A DNA stretch of 64,000 nt from Streptomyces dioscori. Its GTDB lineage: Bacteria; Actinomycetota; Actinomycetes; Streptomycetales; Streptomycetaceae. This document shows positions 54,475-63,926 of this stretch, piece after piece. Position 1 is the stretch's first letter; every line of letters begins with the position of its first letter. The notes beneath the pieces were generated by a model. The model saw only the letters and a list, made by a program, of their open reading frames with translations, made no database searches and was not told the origin of the DNA. The translations under genes and the position numbers were made by a program. The stretch lies in contig NZ_KZ679060.1 of NCBI RefSeq assembly GCF_003024195.1, forward strand, positions 34,679 to 98,678. Direction: 5' to 3'.

Positions 54475-55488
54475 TCAGTCCCAGGACCCCAGCGCCGCGG
54501 GCAGTTCCGCCACCTCGGCGAGGTCCTCCGCCGTCAGCCGCAGCCCGGCCGCCGCCGCGTTCTCCGCGGCCCAGCACTCCCGCTTGGTCCCGGGCACCGG
54601 AACCACCTGCTTCCCGCGCGACAGCACCCACGCGAGCGCCACCTGCGCGGGGGTGACGTCCGTGCCCCGCGCCCCGGCCGAGTGGCGGGCCGCGATACGG
54701 CGCAGGCCGACGACGATCGGCTGGTTCGCGGCCATCATCTCGGCGGTGAACCGGGGATGCCGGGCCCGCAGGTCATCGGGTTCGAACCCCTCACCGGGAG
54801 TGAGGGTCCCGGTCAAGAAGCCGTTGCCGAGCGGCATCGCGGCGAGGAAGCCGACCCCGCGCGCCTCGCACCACGGCAGCAGGGTCTCCAGCGCCTCCGG
54901 CGACCACACCGACAACTCGGCCTGAACCGCGCTCACCGGGAAGACCTGCTGCACCCGCTCCAGCTTCCGTATCGTCCCGTCGTGCAGCCGCGCACCCGGC
55001 CTGCGGCCCGCGCGGGCGCCCACCGCGCACAGCCCCAGAGCCCGCACCTTCCCGGCCGAGACGAGCTCGGCCATCGCGCCCCAGGTCTCCTCGACCGGCA
55101 CCTCCGGGTCCTCGCGGTGCAGTTGGTAGAGGTCTATGACATCCGTCTGCAGGCGGCGCAACGAGGCGTCGCACGCCCGCTTCACATACCCGGGGCGGCC
55201 GTTGGCCACGATGTGCTGCTCACCCACCAGCAGGCCGACCTTGGTCGACACGAAGGCATCCGCACGCCGCCCTTTCAGCGCGCGGCCCACCAGCAGCTCG
55301 TTGGTGAACGGCCCGTACATGTCGGCGGTGTCCAGGAGCGTGGCGCCCCGGTCGAGGGCCGCGTGCACCGTGCGCAGTGATTCGGCACCCCGCTGCCGCG
55401 AACCCGCGTACGCCCAGTTCATCGGCATGCACCCGAGGCCGACAGCCCCCACTTCGAGCGCCGCCGCCCCGATCGTCCTGCGCTCCAC
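54475..55488 (-). CDS. aldo/keto reductase
   Basis: The 337-residue protein is an AKR barrel with NADPH-binding: LDTADMYGPFTNE (Asp and Tyr), STKVG (Lys) and YQLHRED (His) form the catalytic tetrad. The substrate is unknown. GTG 55488 is favoured by GGGAGGG nine bases upstream; longer in-frame forms lack this. It is divergent from the dehydrogenase gene, and its stop is about 150 bases from the start of the sugar dehydrogenase. Confidence 0.9.
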   Translation of the reverse strand: MERRTIGAAALEVGAVGLGCMPMNWAYAGSRQRGAESLRTVHAALDRGATLLDTADMYGPFTNELLVGRALKGRRADAFVSTKVGLLVGEQHIVANGRPGYVKRACDASLRRLQTDVIDLYQLHREDPEVPVEETWGAMAELVSAGKVRALGLCAVGARAGRRPGARLHDGTIRKLERVQQVFPVSAVQAELSVWSPEALETLLPWCEARGVGFLAAMPLGNGFLTGTLTPGEGFEPDDLRARHPRFTAEMMAANQPIVVGLRRIAARHSAGARGTDVTPAQVALAWVLSRGKQVVPVPGTKRECWAAENAAAAGLRLTAEDLAEVAELPAALGSWD

Positions 55489-55563
55489 GTGGCCGTGCCC
55501 TCCCTCTCCTGGCACCCCAAACTAACCTCTGCGTCCACGGGCGCTTCGCATAGCCTCCTGACC

Positions 55564-56505
55564 ATGACGTACGAAGTGTGGCTCCCGTTTCAACCCGACG
55601 AACTCGAAGGCCTTCCCCAGGGCCTCGACTATCGCTACTGGAACGGAGAGGAGGACTTTCCCGCGGACCCCGCCGACTGCGCCTTCTACGTCGTGCCCTA
55701 CATGAAGGGCGCCGACGTCTCCGTGCGGCCCCTGGCCGACATGACCTCGGTGCAGGTCGTGCAGACGCTGTCGGCCGGCATCGACCACGTGCAGCCGGGC
55801 CTCGAACTGCTGCCCGACGGCGTGCAGTTGTGCAACGCGCGCGGTGTGCACGACGCGAGCACCGCCGAACTCGCCCTCACCCTGATCCTCGCTTCACTGC
55901 GCGGCATCCCCGACTTCGTCCGCGGACAGGACAGCGAGGAATGGCGGTCCGGGTTCCGTCCCGCGCTCGCGGACAAGAGCGTTCTCATCGTCGGCTACGG
56001 AGCGGTGGGTTCGGCCATCGAGGACCGGCTCGCGCCGTTCGAGCTCGCGCGGGTGGCGCGCGTCGCGCGCTCCGCACGTGAGACCGCGCGCGGCCCCGTG
56101 CATCCGATTTCCGCCCTGCGGGAGCTTCTGCCGGAAGCCGATGTGGTGGTGCTCATCACGCCGCTCACCGAGCAGACGAAAGGCCTGGCCGGGGCCGATT
56201 TCCTGGCCCGGATGAAGGACGGGGCGCTCCTCGTGAACGTGTCCCGCGGCGGTGTCGTCGACACCAAGGCGCTCCTCGCCGAACTGGAGAGCGGCCGGCT
56301 CCGGGCGGCCCTGGACGTCACCGACCCCGAACCACTGCCGCCGGGGCACCCCCTGTGGCACGCCCCGAACGTGCTCATCAGCCCCCATGTGGGCGGCCCC
56401 ACCTCCGCGTTCTTCCCACGGGCCCGACGGCTCCTCCTGGATCAGTTGAACCGCTTCGTGAACCGGGAGCCACTGCGGAACGTGGTCCATACGACGGGCT
56501 CGTAG
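55564..56505 (+). CDS. D-2-hydroxyacid dehydrogenase family protein
   Basis: This 313-residue protein has the Rossmann motif VGYGAVGSAIE and the catalytic Arg, Glu and His in NVSRGGVVD, DPEPLPPGHPLW and ISPHVGGPT. The family reduces 2-keto acids or oxidises D-2-hydroxy acids with NAD(P). Substrate is not predictable. It differs from serA at the window end, which is a separate family member. Confidence 0.92.
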   Translation: MTYEVWLPFQPDELEGLPQGLDYRYWNGEEDFPADPADCAFYVVPYMKGADVSVRPLADMTSVQVVQTLSAGIDHVQPGLELLPDGVQLCNARGVHDASTAELALTLILASLRGIPDFVRGQDSEEWRSGFRPALADKSVLIVGYGAVGSAIEDRLAPFELARVARVARSARETARGPVHPISALRELLPEADVVVLITPLTEQTKGLAGADFLARMKDGALLVNVSRGGVVDTKALLAELESGRLRAALDVTDPEPLPPGHPLWHAPNVLISPHVGGPTSAFFPRARRLLLDQLNRFVNREPLRNVVHTTGS

Positions 56506-56737
56506 TCCTCCCCACTCCCGTCCCGGCGCGTACGGAGGGCACTCATGGGTACCCTCCGCATTCCACCGAACGCGCGCCGTGTCCAATTCCCCGCCGACCG
56601 TCACGGAGCGTAGAGGAACTATGTCCCTGAGTGACGAGACTGGTGTATCGTCCCGACAGGGGCTGCGCCGCGCACCATCCGGCGCCGGGGACTGAGAGAC
56701 AGCAACAGCGAGGGGGGCGACGGGCGATGCACGGCCT

Positions 56738-59700
56738 ATGGACCAACGATCCGACGCGACGGGGTCGCCGACGGCGGCCCTGGTGTCCACCCGCGCGCAG
56801 ATGCGGCCACAGCGGCCATCACCACCGCCGGCCGAGCGGTCGCAGGCGTCACGCACATCCGGCGCACCGGGACCAGAGGGACTCGGGGGCGGCTCGGCCC
56901 GGAGAGACACAGTGAGCTCCCCGGGGGCCGTGCTGACCCGCGGTCAGGTCGCCGGGGGCGGGACGGGCATGGTCCCGCAACTCGTGCTCGCCCTCATGTG
57001 CGCGGGATACGCCGTCGGTTCCGCGCTCGGCTGGGGCTCTCCACGACTCGCCCTGATCATGGGCGACTTCGGACTGAGCGCGGCGGCCGCCACCGCGGCC
57101 GTCTCCTGCTTCCTCTGCGCCCGCACCCGGCGCAGCCGCTTTCGACCCGCATGGCTGCTCTTCTCGCTCTCCTCCGCGATGGCGGCGGTGGGCAACTTCG
57201 TCTGGGGCTGGTACGAGGTAGTCCTGCAGATCCAGGTGCCCAGCCCCAGCTACGCGGACCTGTTCTTCCTGTGCTTCGCCCCACCGGCCATCGTGGGACT
57301 GCTCGTCCTCGCCAAACGGCCGGTGAGCAAGGCCGGCTGGGTCTGCCTGGGACTCGACGCCTGGCTGATCGGCGGCTCCCTGCTCACGCTCTCCTGGAGC
57401 CTCGCGCTCGCCCAGGCGGCCAAGGCGGAGGAACCGAGCGTTCCCCACACCGCGTTGTCGCTCGCGTATCCGCTGCTCGACATCGCCCTCGTGAGCATGG
57501 TGCTCGCACTGCACTTCAGGCGGTCGGCGGTGAACCGCTCCGCGGTGAACACCGCGATCGGGGCGCTGGCCCTGACGGTGATGTGCGACGCCCTGTTCAC
57601 CTCGCCACTGCTCCACAACGACTACCGCTCCGGGCAGCTGCTCGACGCCGGCTGGTTCGCCGGCTCACTGCTGCTCGCCTACGCCCCCTGGGTGGGGCAG
57701 GGGCACGGACACACGGAAGAAGAGGGGCACACGCGCGTGGTGTACGGCTACGTGCCCGGGCCCCGGCAGGGACAACCGGCACACGTGCCCCTCCAGGAGG
57801 GAGGCCACGGCCGGTATCCCCTCGGCCGGCCCGTCAGCAGTTCGCTGGCGGCGCTCACCCCCTACCTGGCCGCCGCCGTCTGCACGCTGGGGATTCTCTA
57901 CAACGTGCTCAACGGCCGCAGCGTCGACCGCGTGGTGCTCGTCACCGGAGGCACGGTCGTGCTCGCCCTCGTCGTGCGCCAGGGCATCATGCTCGTCGAC
58001 AACATCACCCTCACGCACGAACTGGCCCAGAAGGAGAACCACTTCCGCTCGCTGGTGCAGGGCTCCAGCGACGTCATCATGATCGCCGCACCGAACGGCA
58101 TCCTGCGGTACGTCAGCCCGGCCGCGGCCGGGGTCTACGGACGGCCCGCCGAGGAACTGGTCGGCTCCGAACTGGCCACGCTGATCCACCCGGAGGACCT
58201 GGGCTGCGTGGTGCACGAGGTGCGCCGATTCCTCGCCGCCAGCCCCGCGGAGGAACCCACGACCCGCATGGAGTGCCGTTTCCGGTCCGGCGGCGGAGGC
58301 TGGCTCAACGTCGAGTCGACCGTCAACCGCCACCACGGCGGCCTCATCTTCAACAGCCGTGACGTGACCGAACGGGTGCGCCTGCAGGCCCAGTTGCAGC
58401 ACAACGCCGAACACGACCCGCTCACCGACCTGCCCAACCGCGCCCTGTTCACCCAGCGCGTCGGACAGGCGCTCTCCGGCCGACGCTCCTCCGACCACGG
58501 CACCGCCGTGCTCTTCATCGACCTCGACGGCTTCAAGGCGGTCAACGACACCATCGGCCACCAGGCCGGTGACGAACTCCTCGTCCAGGCCGCCCGCAGA
58601 CTCCAGGACGCGGTCCGCAAGGGAGACACCGCCTCCCGGCTCGGCGGCGACGAGTTCGCCGCCCTGATCGTCGGCGACGGCTCCCGCGACCGCACCGCGC
58701 GCGAGCGCCACATCTTCGAACTCGCCGACCGGCTGCGTACGACCCTGTCGCAGCCGTACCTCATCGACGGCAACGATGTCCGGGTCGCCGCCTCCATCGG
58801 GGTGTCCTTCTCCGAGCCCGGCCTGGGCGCGGGCGAACTGCTGCGCAACGCCGACCTGGCGATGTACCGCGCGAAGGCGGCCGGCAAGGGCCGCGTCGAG
58901 CTGTACGTGCCACAGATGCAGCAGGACGTCGTCCGCAAGGCGGAGCTGGCCACCAGGCTGCGTGCCGCCCTGCACGACGGCGAGTTCGCCCTGCTGCACC
59001 AGCCCGTGGTCTGCCTCGACACCGGCCGGATCACCGCGGTGGCCGCGCAGGCGCGCTGGCGCTCGGCCCAGGGGGTGCTGTTCACGCCCGCCGAGTTCCT
59101 GCGCGTCGCCGAGGACAGCGACCGCACCGCCGAACTCGGCCGCTGGATGCTGGAGGAAGCGGTCGAACAGGCCGCCGAGCGCGCGGCCACCGGACTCGCC
59201 GTGCCCGTCGCCGTCCGGATGACCGCCCGCAGACTCCTCGACCGCTCCATGCCGCTGAGCTCCGTGGAGGCGCTGCTCACCCGGCACGGACTGCCCTCCG
59301 GCGCCCTGATCGTGGAGCTGGCCGAGACGGACCCCAAGGTCTCCCTGGACGAGCTGGAGCGCCGCCTCAAGGCGCTCAGGCGGCTCGGCGTCCGGATCGC
59401 CCTGGAAGGCTTCGGCAGCGGGTACGCCACGATCACCGCGCTGCGCCGGCTCCCCGTCGACGTACTGAAACTGGACCGCGGTCTGGTCGAGGGGGTCGTC
59501 GAGTCCGCCCGGCTGCACAAGATCACCAGCGGACTGCTGCGGATCGCCAACGACCTGGGGCTGCAGTCCGTGGCCGACGGCGTGGATCTGCCCGAGCAGG
59601 TGATCGCCCTGCGCTCGATGGGCTGCACCCATGGACAGGGCGTGGCCTTCTCGGGACCGCTGGACGAGTACCGAATGCGCCGAGCCCTCGCCGGCGGTGT

Positions 59701-59869
59701 CTACAGCGTGCCCCACGGCCCCGTCGAACCCGTCTTCGCAGGAGGTGGTGGCAGCGGCGTCTTCGCAGGTGGGGGCAGCAGTGCGTACGCGGCAGGCGCC
59801 GCCTCGGGAGGGTATGGAACCGGTATCGCGCTCCGCTCACATAATGAGACTCCCGTCCCACCCACTTGA
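56738..59869 (+). CDS. cdgD: membrane PAS-GGDEF-EAL protein CdgD
   Basis: The 1043-residue protein has a disordered N-terminus (about 1-75), nine to ten membrane helices (about 78-425), a PAS domain (about 430-545, NHFRSLVQGSSDVIMIAAPNG), a GGDEF domain (about 555-720) and an EAL-like domain (about 740-985). The cyclase site GGDEF is intact (about 636) and is preceded by an inhibition site RxxD (RKGD). The EAL domain is degenerate: EAL reads AAQ and DDFG reads EGFG. It is therefore probably a diguanylate cyclase. Position next to ilvB matches CdgD in S. coelicolor. Start uncertain (GTG 56912 is an alternative). Confidence 0.87.
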   Translation: MDQRSDATGSPTAALVSTRAQMRPQRPSPPPAERSQASRTSGAPGPEGLGGGSARRDTVSSPGAVLTRGQVAGGGTGMVPQLVLALMCAGYAVGSALGWGSPRLALIMGDFGLSAAAATAAVSCFLCARTRRSRFRPAWLLFSLSSAMAAVGNFVWGWYEVVLQIQVPSPSYADLFFLCFAPPAIVGLLVLAKRPVSKAGWVCLGLDAWLIGGSLLTLSWSLALAQAAKAEEPSVPHTALSLAYPLLDIALVSMVLALHFRRSAVNRSAVNTAIGALALTVMCDALFTSPLLHNDYRSGQLLDAGWFAGSLLLAYAPWVGQGHGHTEEEGHTRVVYGYVPGPRQGQPAHVPLQEGGHGRYPLGRPVSSSLAALTPYLAAAVCTLGILYNVLNGRSVDRVVLVTGGTVVLALVVRQGIMLVDNITLTHELAQKENHFRSLVQGSSDVIMIAAPNGILRYVSPAAAGVYGRPAEELVGSELATLIHPEDLGCVVHEVRRFLAASPAEEPTTRMECRFRSGGGGWLNVESTVNRHHGGLIFNSRDVTERVRLQAQLQHNAEHDPLTDLPNRALFTQRVGQALSGRRSSDHGTAVLFIDLDGFKAVNDTIGHQAGDELLVQAARRLQDAVRKGDTASRLGGDEFAALIVGDGSRDRTARERHIFELADRLRTTLSQPYLIDGNDVRVAASIGVSFSEPGLGAGELLRNADLAMYRAKAAGKGRVELYVPQMQQDVVRKAELATRLRAALHDGEFALLHQPVVCLDTGRITAVAAQARWRSAQGVLFTPAEFLRVAEDSDRTAELGRWMLEEAVEQAAERAATGLAVPVAVRMTARRLLDRSMPLSSVEALLTRHGLPSGALIVELAETDPKVSLDELERRLKALRRLGVRIALEGFGSGYATITALRRLPVDVLKLDRGLVEGVVESARLHKITSGLLRIANDLGLQSVADGVDLPEQVIALRSMGCTHGQGVAFSGPLDEYRMRRALAGGVYSVPHGPVEPVFAGGGGSGVFAGGGSSAYAAGAASGGYGTGIALRSHNETPVPPT

Positions 59870-59902
59870 CACGCACAGCGTGCCGGGGGGAGGGTCTGTG
59901 CC

Positions 59903-59944
59903 ATGCGCACCCGAATTCTCGTACTTGGAAAGCGCGTCGGCTGA
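59903..59944 (+). CDS. ilvB leader peptide
   Basis: A 13-codon frame reads MRTRILVLGKRVG then stop, with GGGGGGAGGG upstream. The run Ile-Leu-Val-Leu uses ATT, CTC, GTA and CTT, of which ATT, GTA and CTT are rare in this genome. Such leader peptides let the ribosome sense branched-chain aminoacyl-tRNA. It lies 170 bases before ilvB and is followed by a terminator. Confidence 0.88.
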   Translation: MRTRILVLGKRVG

Positions 59945-60034
59945 GCAGGGAAGCACCGGATCGATGACCCGGAAGTCCCCGCTACCGCACCCGACGCGCT
60001 CCCCTCGCCTGCCTCACGGCACGAGGGGTTTTTT
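59931..60034 (+). promoter_or_regulatory. transcription attenuator of the ilvBNC operon
   Basis: AGCGCGTCGG (59931-59940, in the leader peptide) pairs exactly with CCGACGCGCT (59991-60000). Directly downstream is a terminator: CCCCTCG (60001-60007) pairs with CGAGGGG (60022-60028), helped by TGCC/GGCA inside, and followed by TTTTTT (60029-60034). Ribosome stalling at Ile/Leu/Val codons would change which hairpin forms. This is the classic leader attenuation layout known for ilv operons in Actinobacteria. Confidence 0.85.
60001..60034 (+). terminator. rho-independent terminator in the ilvB leader
   Basis: CCCCTCG (60001-60007) pairs with CGAGGGG (60022-60028), with TGCC/GGCA inside and a two-base bulge, followed by six T. 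U-tailed terminators are rare in this window, which supports an attenuation role. Confidence 0.88.
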
Positions 60035-60114
60035 GTTGCACCAGTGACTGTCGATCAGTAACCGCACACCGCTCAAAACTCGCAAAAACCCTCAGCATCG
60101 AGAAGAGAATGCCG

Positions 60115-61965
60115 ATGACCGAGCAGGCCACCGGGGCCCACCACCCGCAGCCGCGGCCCCGTTCCGGAGGACAGCAGTCCGCCCCCGAGCAGGTGACGGG
60201 AGCGCAGTCCCTCGTCCGTGCTCTTGAGGAGGTCGGGGCCGACACGGTATTCGGCATTCCCGGCGGCACCATCCTTCCGGCGTACGACCCGCTGATGGAC
60301 TCCAAGCGGGTGCGGCACGTGCTGGTCCGCCACGAGCAGGGCGCGGGCCACGCGGCCACCGGGTACGCGCAGGCCACCGGCAAGGTCGGCGTGTGCATGG
60401 CGACGTCCGGGCCGGGCGCCACCAACCTGGTCACCCCGATCGCGGACGCCCACATGGACTCCGTGCCGCTGGTCGCGATCACCGGGCAGGTCGTCTCCAA
60501 GGCGATCGGCACGGACGCCTTCCAGGAGGCGGACATCGTCGGCATCACCATGCCGATCACCAAGCACAGTTTCCTGGTCACCAGGGCGGAGGACATCCCC
60601 CAGGCGATCGCGCAGGCGTTCCACATCGCCTCCAGCGGCCGCCCCGGACCGGTCCTGGTCGACATCCCCAAGGACATCCTCCAGGCCAGGACCACCTTCT
60701 CCTGGCCGCCGGTCATGGACCTGCCCGGCTACCGCCCGGTGACCAAGCCGCACGCCAAGCAGATCCGCGAGGCGGCCCGGCTGATCACCCAGGCGAAGCG
60801 GCCCGTCCTCTACGTCGGCGGCGGCGTCATCAAGTCCGGCGCCACCGCCGAACTGAAGGTCCTCGCAGAACTCACCGGAGCGCCCGTCACCACCACCCTG
60901 ATGGCGCTCGGCGCATTCCCCGACAGCCACCCGCTGCACGTGGGAATGCCGGGCATGCACGGTTCGGTCACCGCCGTCACCGCGCTGCAGAAGGCCGACC
61001 TGATCGTCGCCCTCGGAGCCCGCTTCGACGACCGCGTCACCGGCAAGCTGGACAGCTTCGCCCCGCACGCGAAGATCGTCCACGCCGATATCGACCCGGC
61101 CGAGATCGGCAAGAACCGCGCCGCCGACGTGCCGATCGTCGGAGACGCCCGCGAGGTCATCGCCGATCTGATCCAGGCCGTGCAGAAGGAGCACAGCGAC
61201 GGTCACCCCGGCGACTACACCGCCTGGTGGAAGGACCTCGGCCGCTGGCGCGAGACCTACCCGCTGGGGTACGAGCAGCCCGACAACGGCTCGCTCTCCC
61301 CGCAGCAGGTCATCGAGCGCGTCGGACAGCTCGCCCCGCAGGGAACGATCTTCGCCGCGGGGGTCGGCCAGCACCAGATGTGGGCCGCGCACTACATCCA
61401 GTACGAGCAGCCCGCGACCTGGCTGAACTCCGGCGGCGCCGGGACGATGGGCTACGCGGTCCCGGCCGCGATGGGTGCCAAGGCCGGCGCACCGGACCGC
61501 ACGGTCTGGGCGATCGACGGTGACGGCTGCTTCCAGATGACCAATCAGGAACTCACCACCTGCGCCCTGAACAACATCCCGATCAAGGTCGCCATCATCA
61601 ACAACGGCGCCCTCGGGATGGTCCGCCAGTGGCAGACCCTCTTCTACAACCAGCGGTACTCCAACACCGTGCTGCACTCCGGTCCGGACGCCGACGGCAA
61701 GCAGCCGAGCGCCGGCACCCGCGTCCCCGACTTCGTGAAGCTGTCGGAGGCCATGGGCTGCTACGCGATCCGCTGCGAGTCGGCCGACGACCTGGACAAG
61801 GTCATCGAAGAGGCGAACTCGATCAACGACCGTCCCGTCGTGATCGACTTCATCGTCCACGAGGACGCCATGGTGTGGCCGATGGTCGCCGCCGGCACCT
61901 CGAACGACGAGATCCTGGCCGCCCGGGACGTCCGCCCCGACTTCGGCGACAACGAAGACGACTGA
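60115..61965 (+). CDS. ilvB: acetolactate synthase large subunit
   Basis: This 616-residue thiamine diphosphate enzyme joins two pyruvates to acetolactate, or pyruvate and 2-oxobutyrate to acetohydroxybutyrate. The catalytic Glu is in VRHEQGAGHAATGYAQ, and the thiamine diphosphate motif is IDGDGCFQMTNQELTTC to LNNIPIKVAIINN. It starts at ATG 60115 with GAGAAGAG seven bases upstream. An ATG at 60109 is too close to that site. It leads an operon with ilvN, 26 bases downstream. Confidence 0.97.
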   Translation: MTEQATGAHHPQPRPRSGGQQSAPEQVTGAQSLVRALEEVGADTVFGIPGGTILPAYDPLMDSKRVRHVLVRHEQGAGHAATGYAQATGKVGVCMATSGPGATNLVTPIADAHMDSVPLVAITGQVVSKAIGTDAFQEADIVGITMPITKHSFLVTRAEDIPQAIAQAFHIASSGRPGPVLVDIPKDILQARTTFSWPPVMDLPGYRPVTKPHAKQIREAARLITQAKRPVLYVGGGVIKSGATAELKVLAELTGAPVTTTLMALGAFPDSHPLHVGMPGMHGSVTAVTALQKADLIVALGARFDDRVTGKLDSFAPHAKIVHADIDPAEIGKNRAADVPIVGDAREVIADLIQAVQKEHSDGHPGDYTAWWKDLGRWRETYPLGYEQPDNGSLSPQQVIERVGQLAPQGTIFAAGVGQHQMWAAHYIQYEQPATWLNSGGAGTMGYAVPAAMGAKAGAPDRTVWAIDGDGCFQMTNQELTTCALNNIPIKVAIINNGALGMVRQWQTLFYNQRYSNTVLHSGPDADGKQPSAGTRVPDFVKLSEAMGCYAIRCESADDLDKVIEEANSINDRPVVIDFIVHEDAMVWPMVAAGTSNDEILAARDVRPDFGDNEDD

Positions 61966-61991
61966 GAGCCGTAGGTAAAGGAAGCAGACCC

Positions 61992-62519
61992 ATGTCCAAG
62001 CACACGCTCTCCGTCCTGGTGGAGAACAAGCCCGGTGTCCTCGCCCGGATCACCGCCCTGTTCTCCCGGCGCGGCTTCAACATCGACTCCCTCGCGGTCG
62101 GTGTCACCGAGCACGCCGACATCTCGCGCATCACCATCGTGGTGAACGTGATCGAGGCACTCCCGCTCGAACAGGTCACCAAGCAGCTCAACAAGCTCGT
62201 CAACGTGCTGAAGATCGTCGAGCTGGAACCCGGCGCGGCCGTCCAGCGCGAACTCGTTCTGGTGAAGGTGCGCGCCGACAACGAGACGCGCTCCCAGATC
62301 GTGGAGATCGTCCAGCTGTTCCGCGCCAAGACCGTCGACGTCTCCCCGGAGGCCGTCACCATCGAGGCCACCGGCGGCGCCGACAAGCTGGAGGCCATGC
62401 TCAAGATGCTGGAGCCGTTCGGCATCAAGGAGCTGGTCCAGTCCGGCACGATCGCCATCGGCCGCGGCTCCCGCTCGATCACCGACCGGTCGCTGCGGGC
62501 CCTGGAGCGGTCCGCGTAG
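61992..62519 (+). CDS. ilvN: acetolactate synthase small subunit
   Basis: This 175-residue regulatory subunit has an N-terminal ACT domain (TLSVLVENKPGVLARITALF, then SRRGFNIDSLAVG) and a C-terminal domain (VRADNETRSQIVEIVQLFRA). It confers valine feedback inhibition on IlvB. Length and motifs are normal. Confidence 0.97.
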   Translation: MSKHTLSVLVENKPGVLARITALFSRRGFNIDSLAVGVTEHADISRITIVVNVIEALPLEQVTKQLNKLVNVLKIVELEPGAAVQRELVLVKVRADNETRSQIVEIVQLFRAKTVDVSPEAVTIEATGGADKLEAMLKMLEPFGIKELVQSGTIAIGRGSRSITDRSLRALERSA

Positions 62520-62616
62520 ACCGCGGGCCGCCCGCATTTCGAGACCCCGGAACTTCCCCTCATCCCTCCGGCATACGGTGGGACGCAACACCTGCACACC
62601 AAGGAGAGAACCCAAA

Positions 62617-63615
62617 GTGGCCGAGCTGTTCTACGACGCTGACGCCGACCTGTCCATCATCCAGGGCCGCAAGGTCGCGGTCATCGGTTACGGCAGTCAG
62701 GGCCACGCCCATGCGCTGTCGCTCCGTGACTCGGGCGTCGACGTCCGGGTCGGTCTGCACGAGGGCTCCAAGTCCAAGGCGAAGGCCGAGGAGCAGGGCC
62801 TGCGCGTGGTGACCCCCTCGGAGGCCGCCGCCGAGGCCGACGTCATCATGATCCTCGTCCCGGACCCGATCCAGGCCCAGGTCTACGAGGAGTCCATCAA
62901 GGACAACCTCAACGACGGCGACGCGCTGTTCTTCGGCCACGGCCTGAACATCCGCTTCGGCTTCATCAAGCCCCCGGCCGGCGTCGACGTCTGCATGGTC
63001 GCCCCCAAGGGCCCGGGCCACCTGGTCCGCCGCCAGTACGAGGAGGGCCGCGGCGTCCCGTGTATCGCGGCCGTCGAGCAGGACGCGACCGGCAACGGCT
63101 TCCCGCTGGCGCTCTCGTACGCGAAGGGCATCGGCGGCACCCGCGCCGGCGTCATCAAGACGACCTTCACCGAGGAGACCGAGACCGACCTGTTCGGTGA
63201 GCAGGCCGTCCTGTGCGGTGGTACGGCCGCGCTGGTCAAGGCGGGCTTCGAGACGCTGACCGAGGCCGGTTACCAGCCGGAGATCGCGTACTTCGAGTGC
63301 CTGCACGAGCTGAAGCTCATCGTCGACCTCATGTACGAGGGCGGCCTGGAGAAGATGCGCTGGTCGATCTCCGAGACCGCCGAGTGGGGCGACTACGTCA
63401 CCGGCCCGCGGATCATCACGGACGCCACCAAGGCCGAGATGAAGAAGGTCCTCGCCGAGATCCAGGACGGCACCTTCGCCCAGGCGTGGATGGACGAGTA
63501 CCACGGCGGTCTGAAGAAGTACAACGAGTACAAGACGGCTGACGCCGAGTCCCTGCTGGAGACCACCGGCAAGGAACTGCGCAAGCTGATGTCGTGGGTC
63601 AACGACGACGAGTGA
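62617..63615 (+). CDS. ilvC: ketol-acid reductoisomerase
   Basis: This 332-residue class I enzyme performs the magnesium- and NADPH-dependent isomerisation and reduction of acetolactate. The cofactor site is VIGYGSQGHAHALSLRDSG. The substrate and metal site is in FTEETETDLFGEQAVLCGG and ECLHELKLIVDLMYEGG. GTG 62617 is preceded by AAGGAGAG. It is the last gene of the ilv operon. Confidence 0.97.
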   Translation: MAELFYDADADLSIIQGRKVAVIGYGSQGHAHALSLRDSGVDVRVGLHEGSKSKAKAEEQGLRVVTPSEAAAEADVIMILVPDPIQAQVYEESIKDNLNDGDALFFGHGLNIRFGFIKPPAGVDVCMVAPKGPGHLVRRQYEEGRGVPCIAAVEQDATGNGFPLALSYAKGIGGTRAGVIKTTFTEETETDLFGEQAVLCGGTAALVKAGFETLTEAGYQPEIAYFECLHELKLIVDLMYEGGLEKMRWSISETAEWGDYVTGPRIITDATKAEMKKVLAEIQDGTFAQAWMDEYHGGLKKYNEYKTADAESLLETTGKELRKLMSWVNDDE

Positions 63616-63626
63616 CTCCGTCGGTT

Positions 63627-63665
63627 CGGCCGTGGTACCGGGGTTGCGCCCCGGTGCCGCGGCCG
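63627..63665. terminator. 17-bp hairpin after ilvC
   Basis: Arms 63627-63643 and 63649-63665 pair with two G-U pairs around the loop TTGCG. It lies 12 bases past the ilvC stop. Confidence 0.8.
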
Positions 63666-63688
63666 TAGCCGTCTGCCCGTGGCGCCGC

Positions 63689-63735
63689 ACGGGGCTCTGC
63701 CCCGGACCCCGCTCCTCAAACGCCGGAGGGGCTGA
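63689..63735. repeat. Streptomyces interspersed repeat
   Basis: The sequence GGGGCTCTGCCCCGGACCCC followed by GCTCCTCAAACGCCGGAGG and GGCTG is a repeat I recognise from many Streptomyces intergenic regions. It forms G+C-rich hairpins. Function unknown. Confidence 0.7.
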
Positions 63736-63926
63736 GTATGCGCCCGCGCGCTGAGGTGCACGTGCGGGTGATCCTTCTGCGGAGGCGCGTGAACACGGCG
63801 CGTCGCCACTAGACTGCAGCACTACATACGCGTCGGGCCCACAGCGTCGTGCGTCTTCCACGCGGCAATCCTTCACCGCCTGCGGCCGTCGGGACGGCCG
63901 TCCGCATTGGACTTGTGAGGACTCAC

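Larger units (their letters stand above)
63616..63926 (+). other. 311-base gap ilvC-serA with terminator and interspersed repeat
   Basis: No gene is seen. It holds a terminator (63627-63665), a common Streptomyces repeat (63689-63735) and, towards serA, a TAGACT at about 63809 that could be a -10 box (seen, but without a clear -35 partner). Confidence 0.6.
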
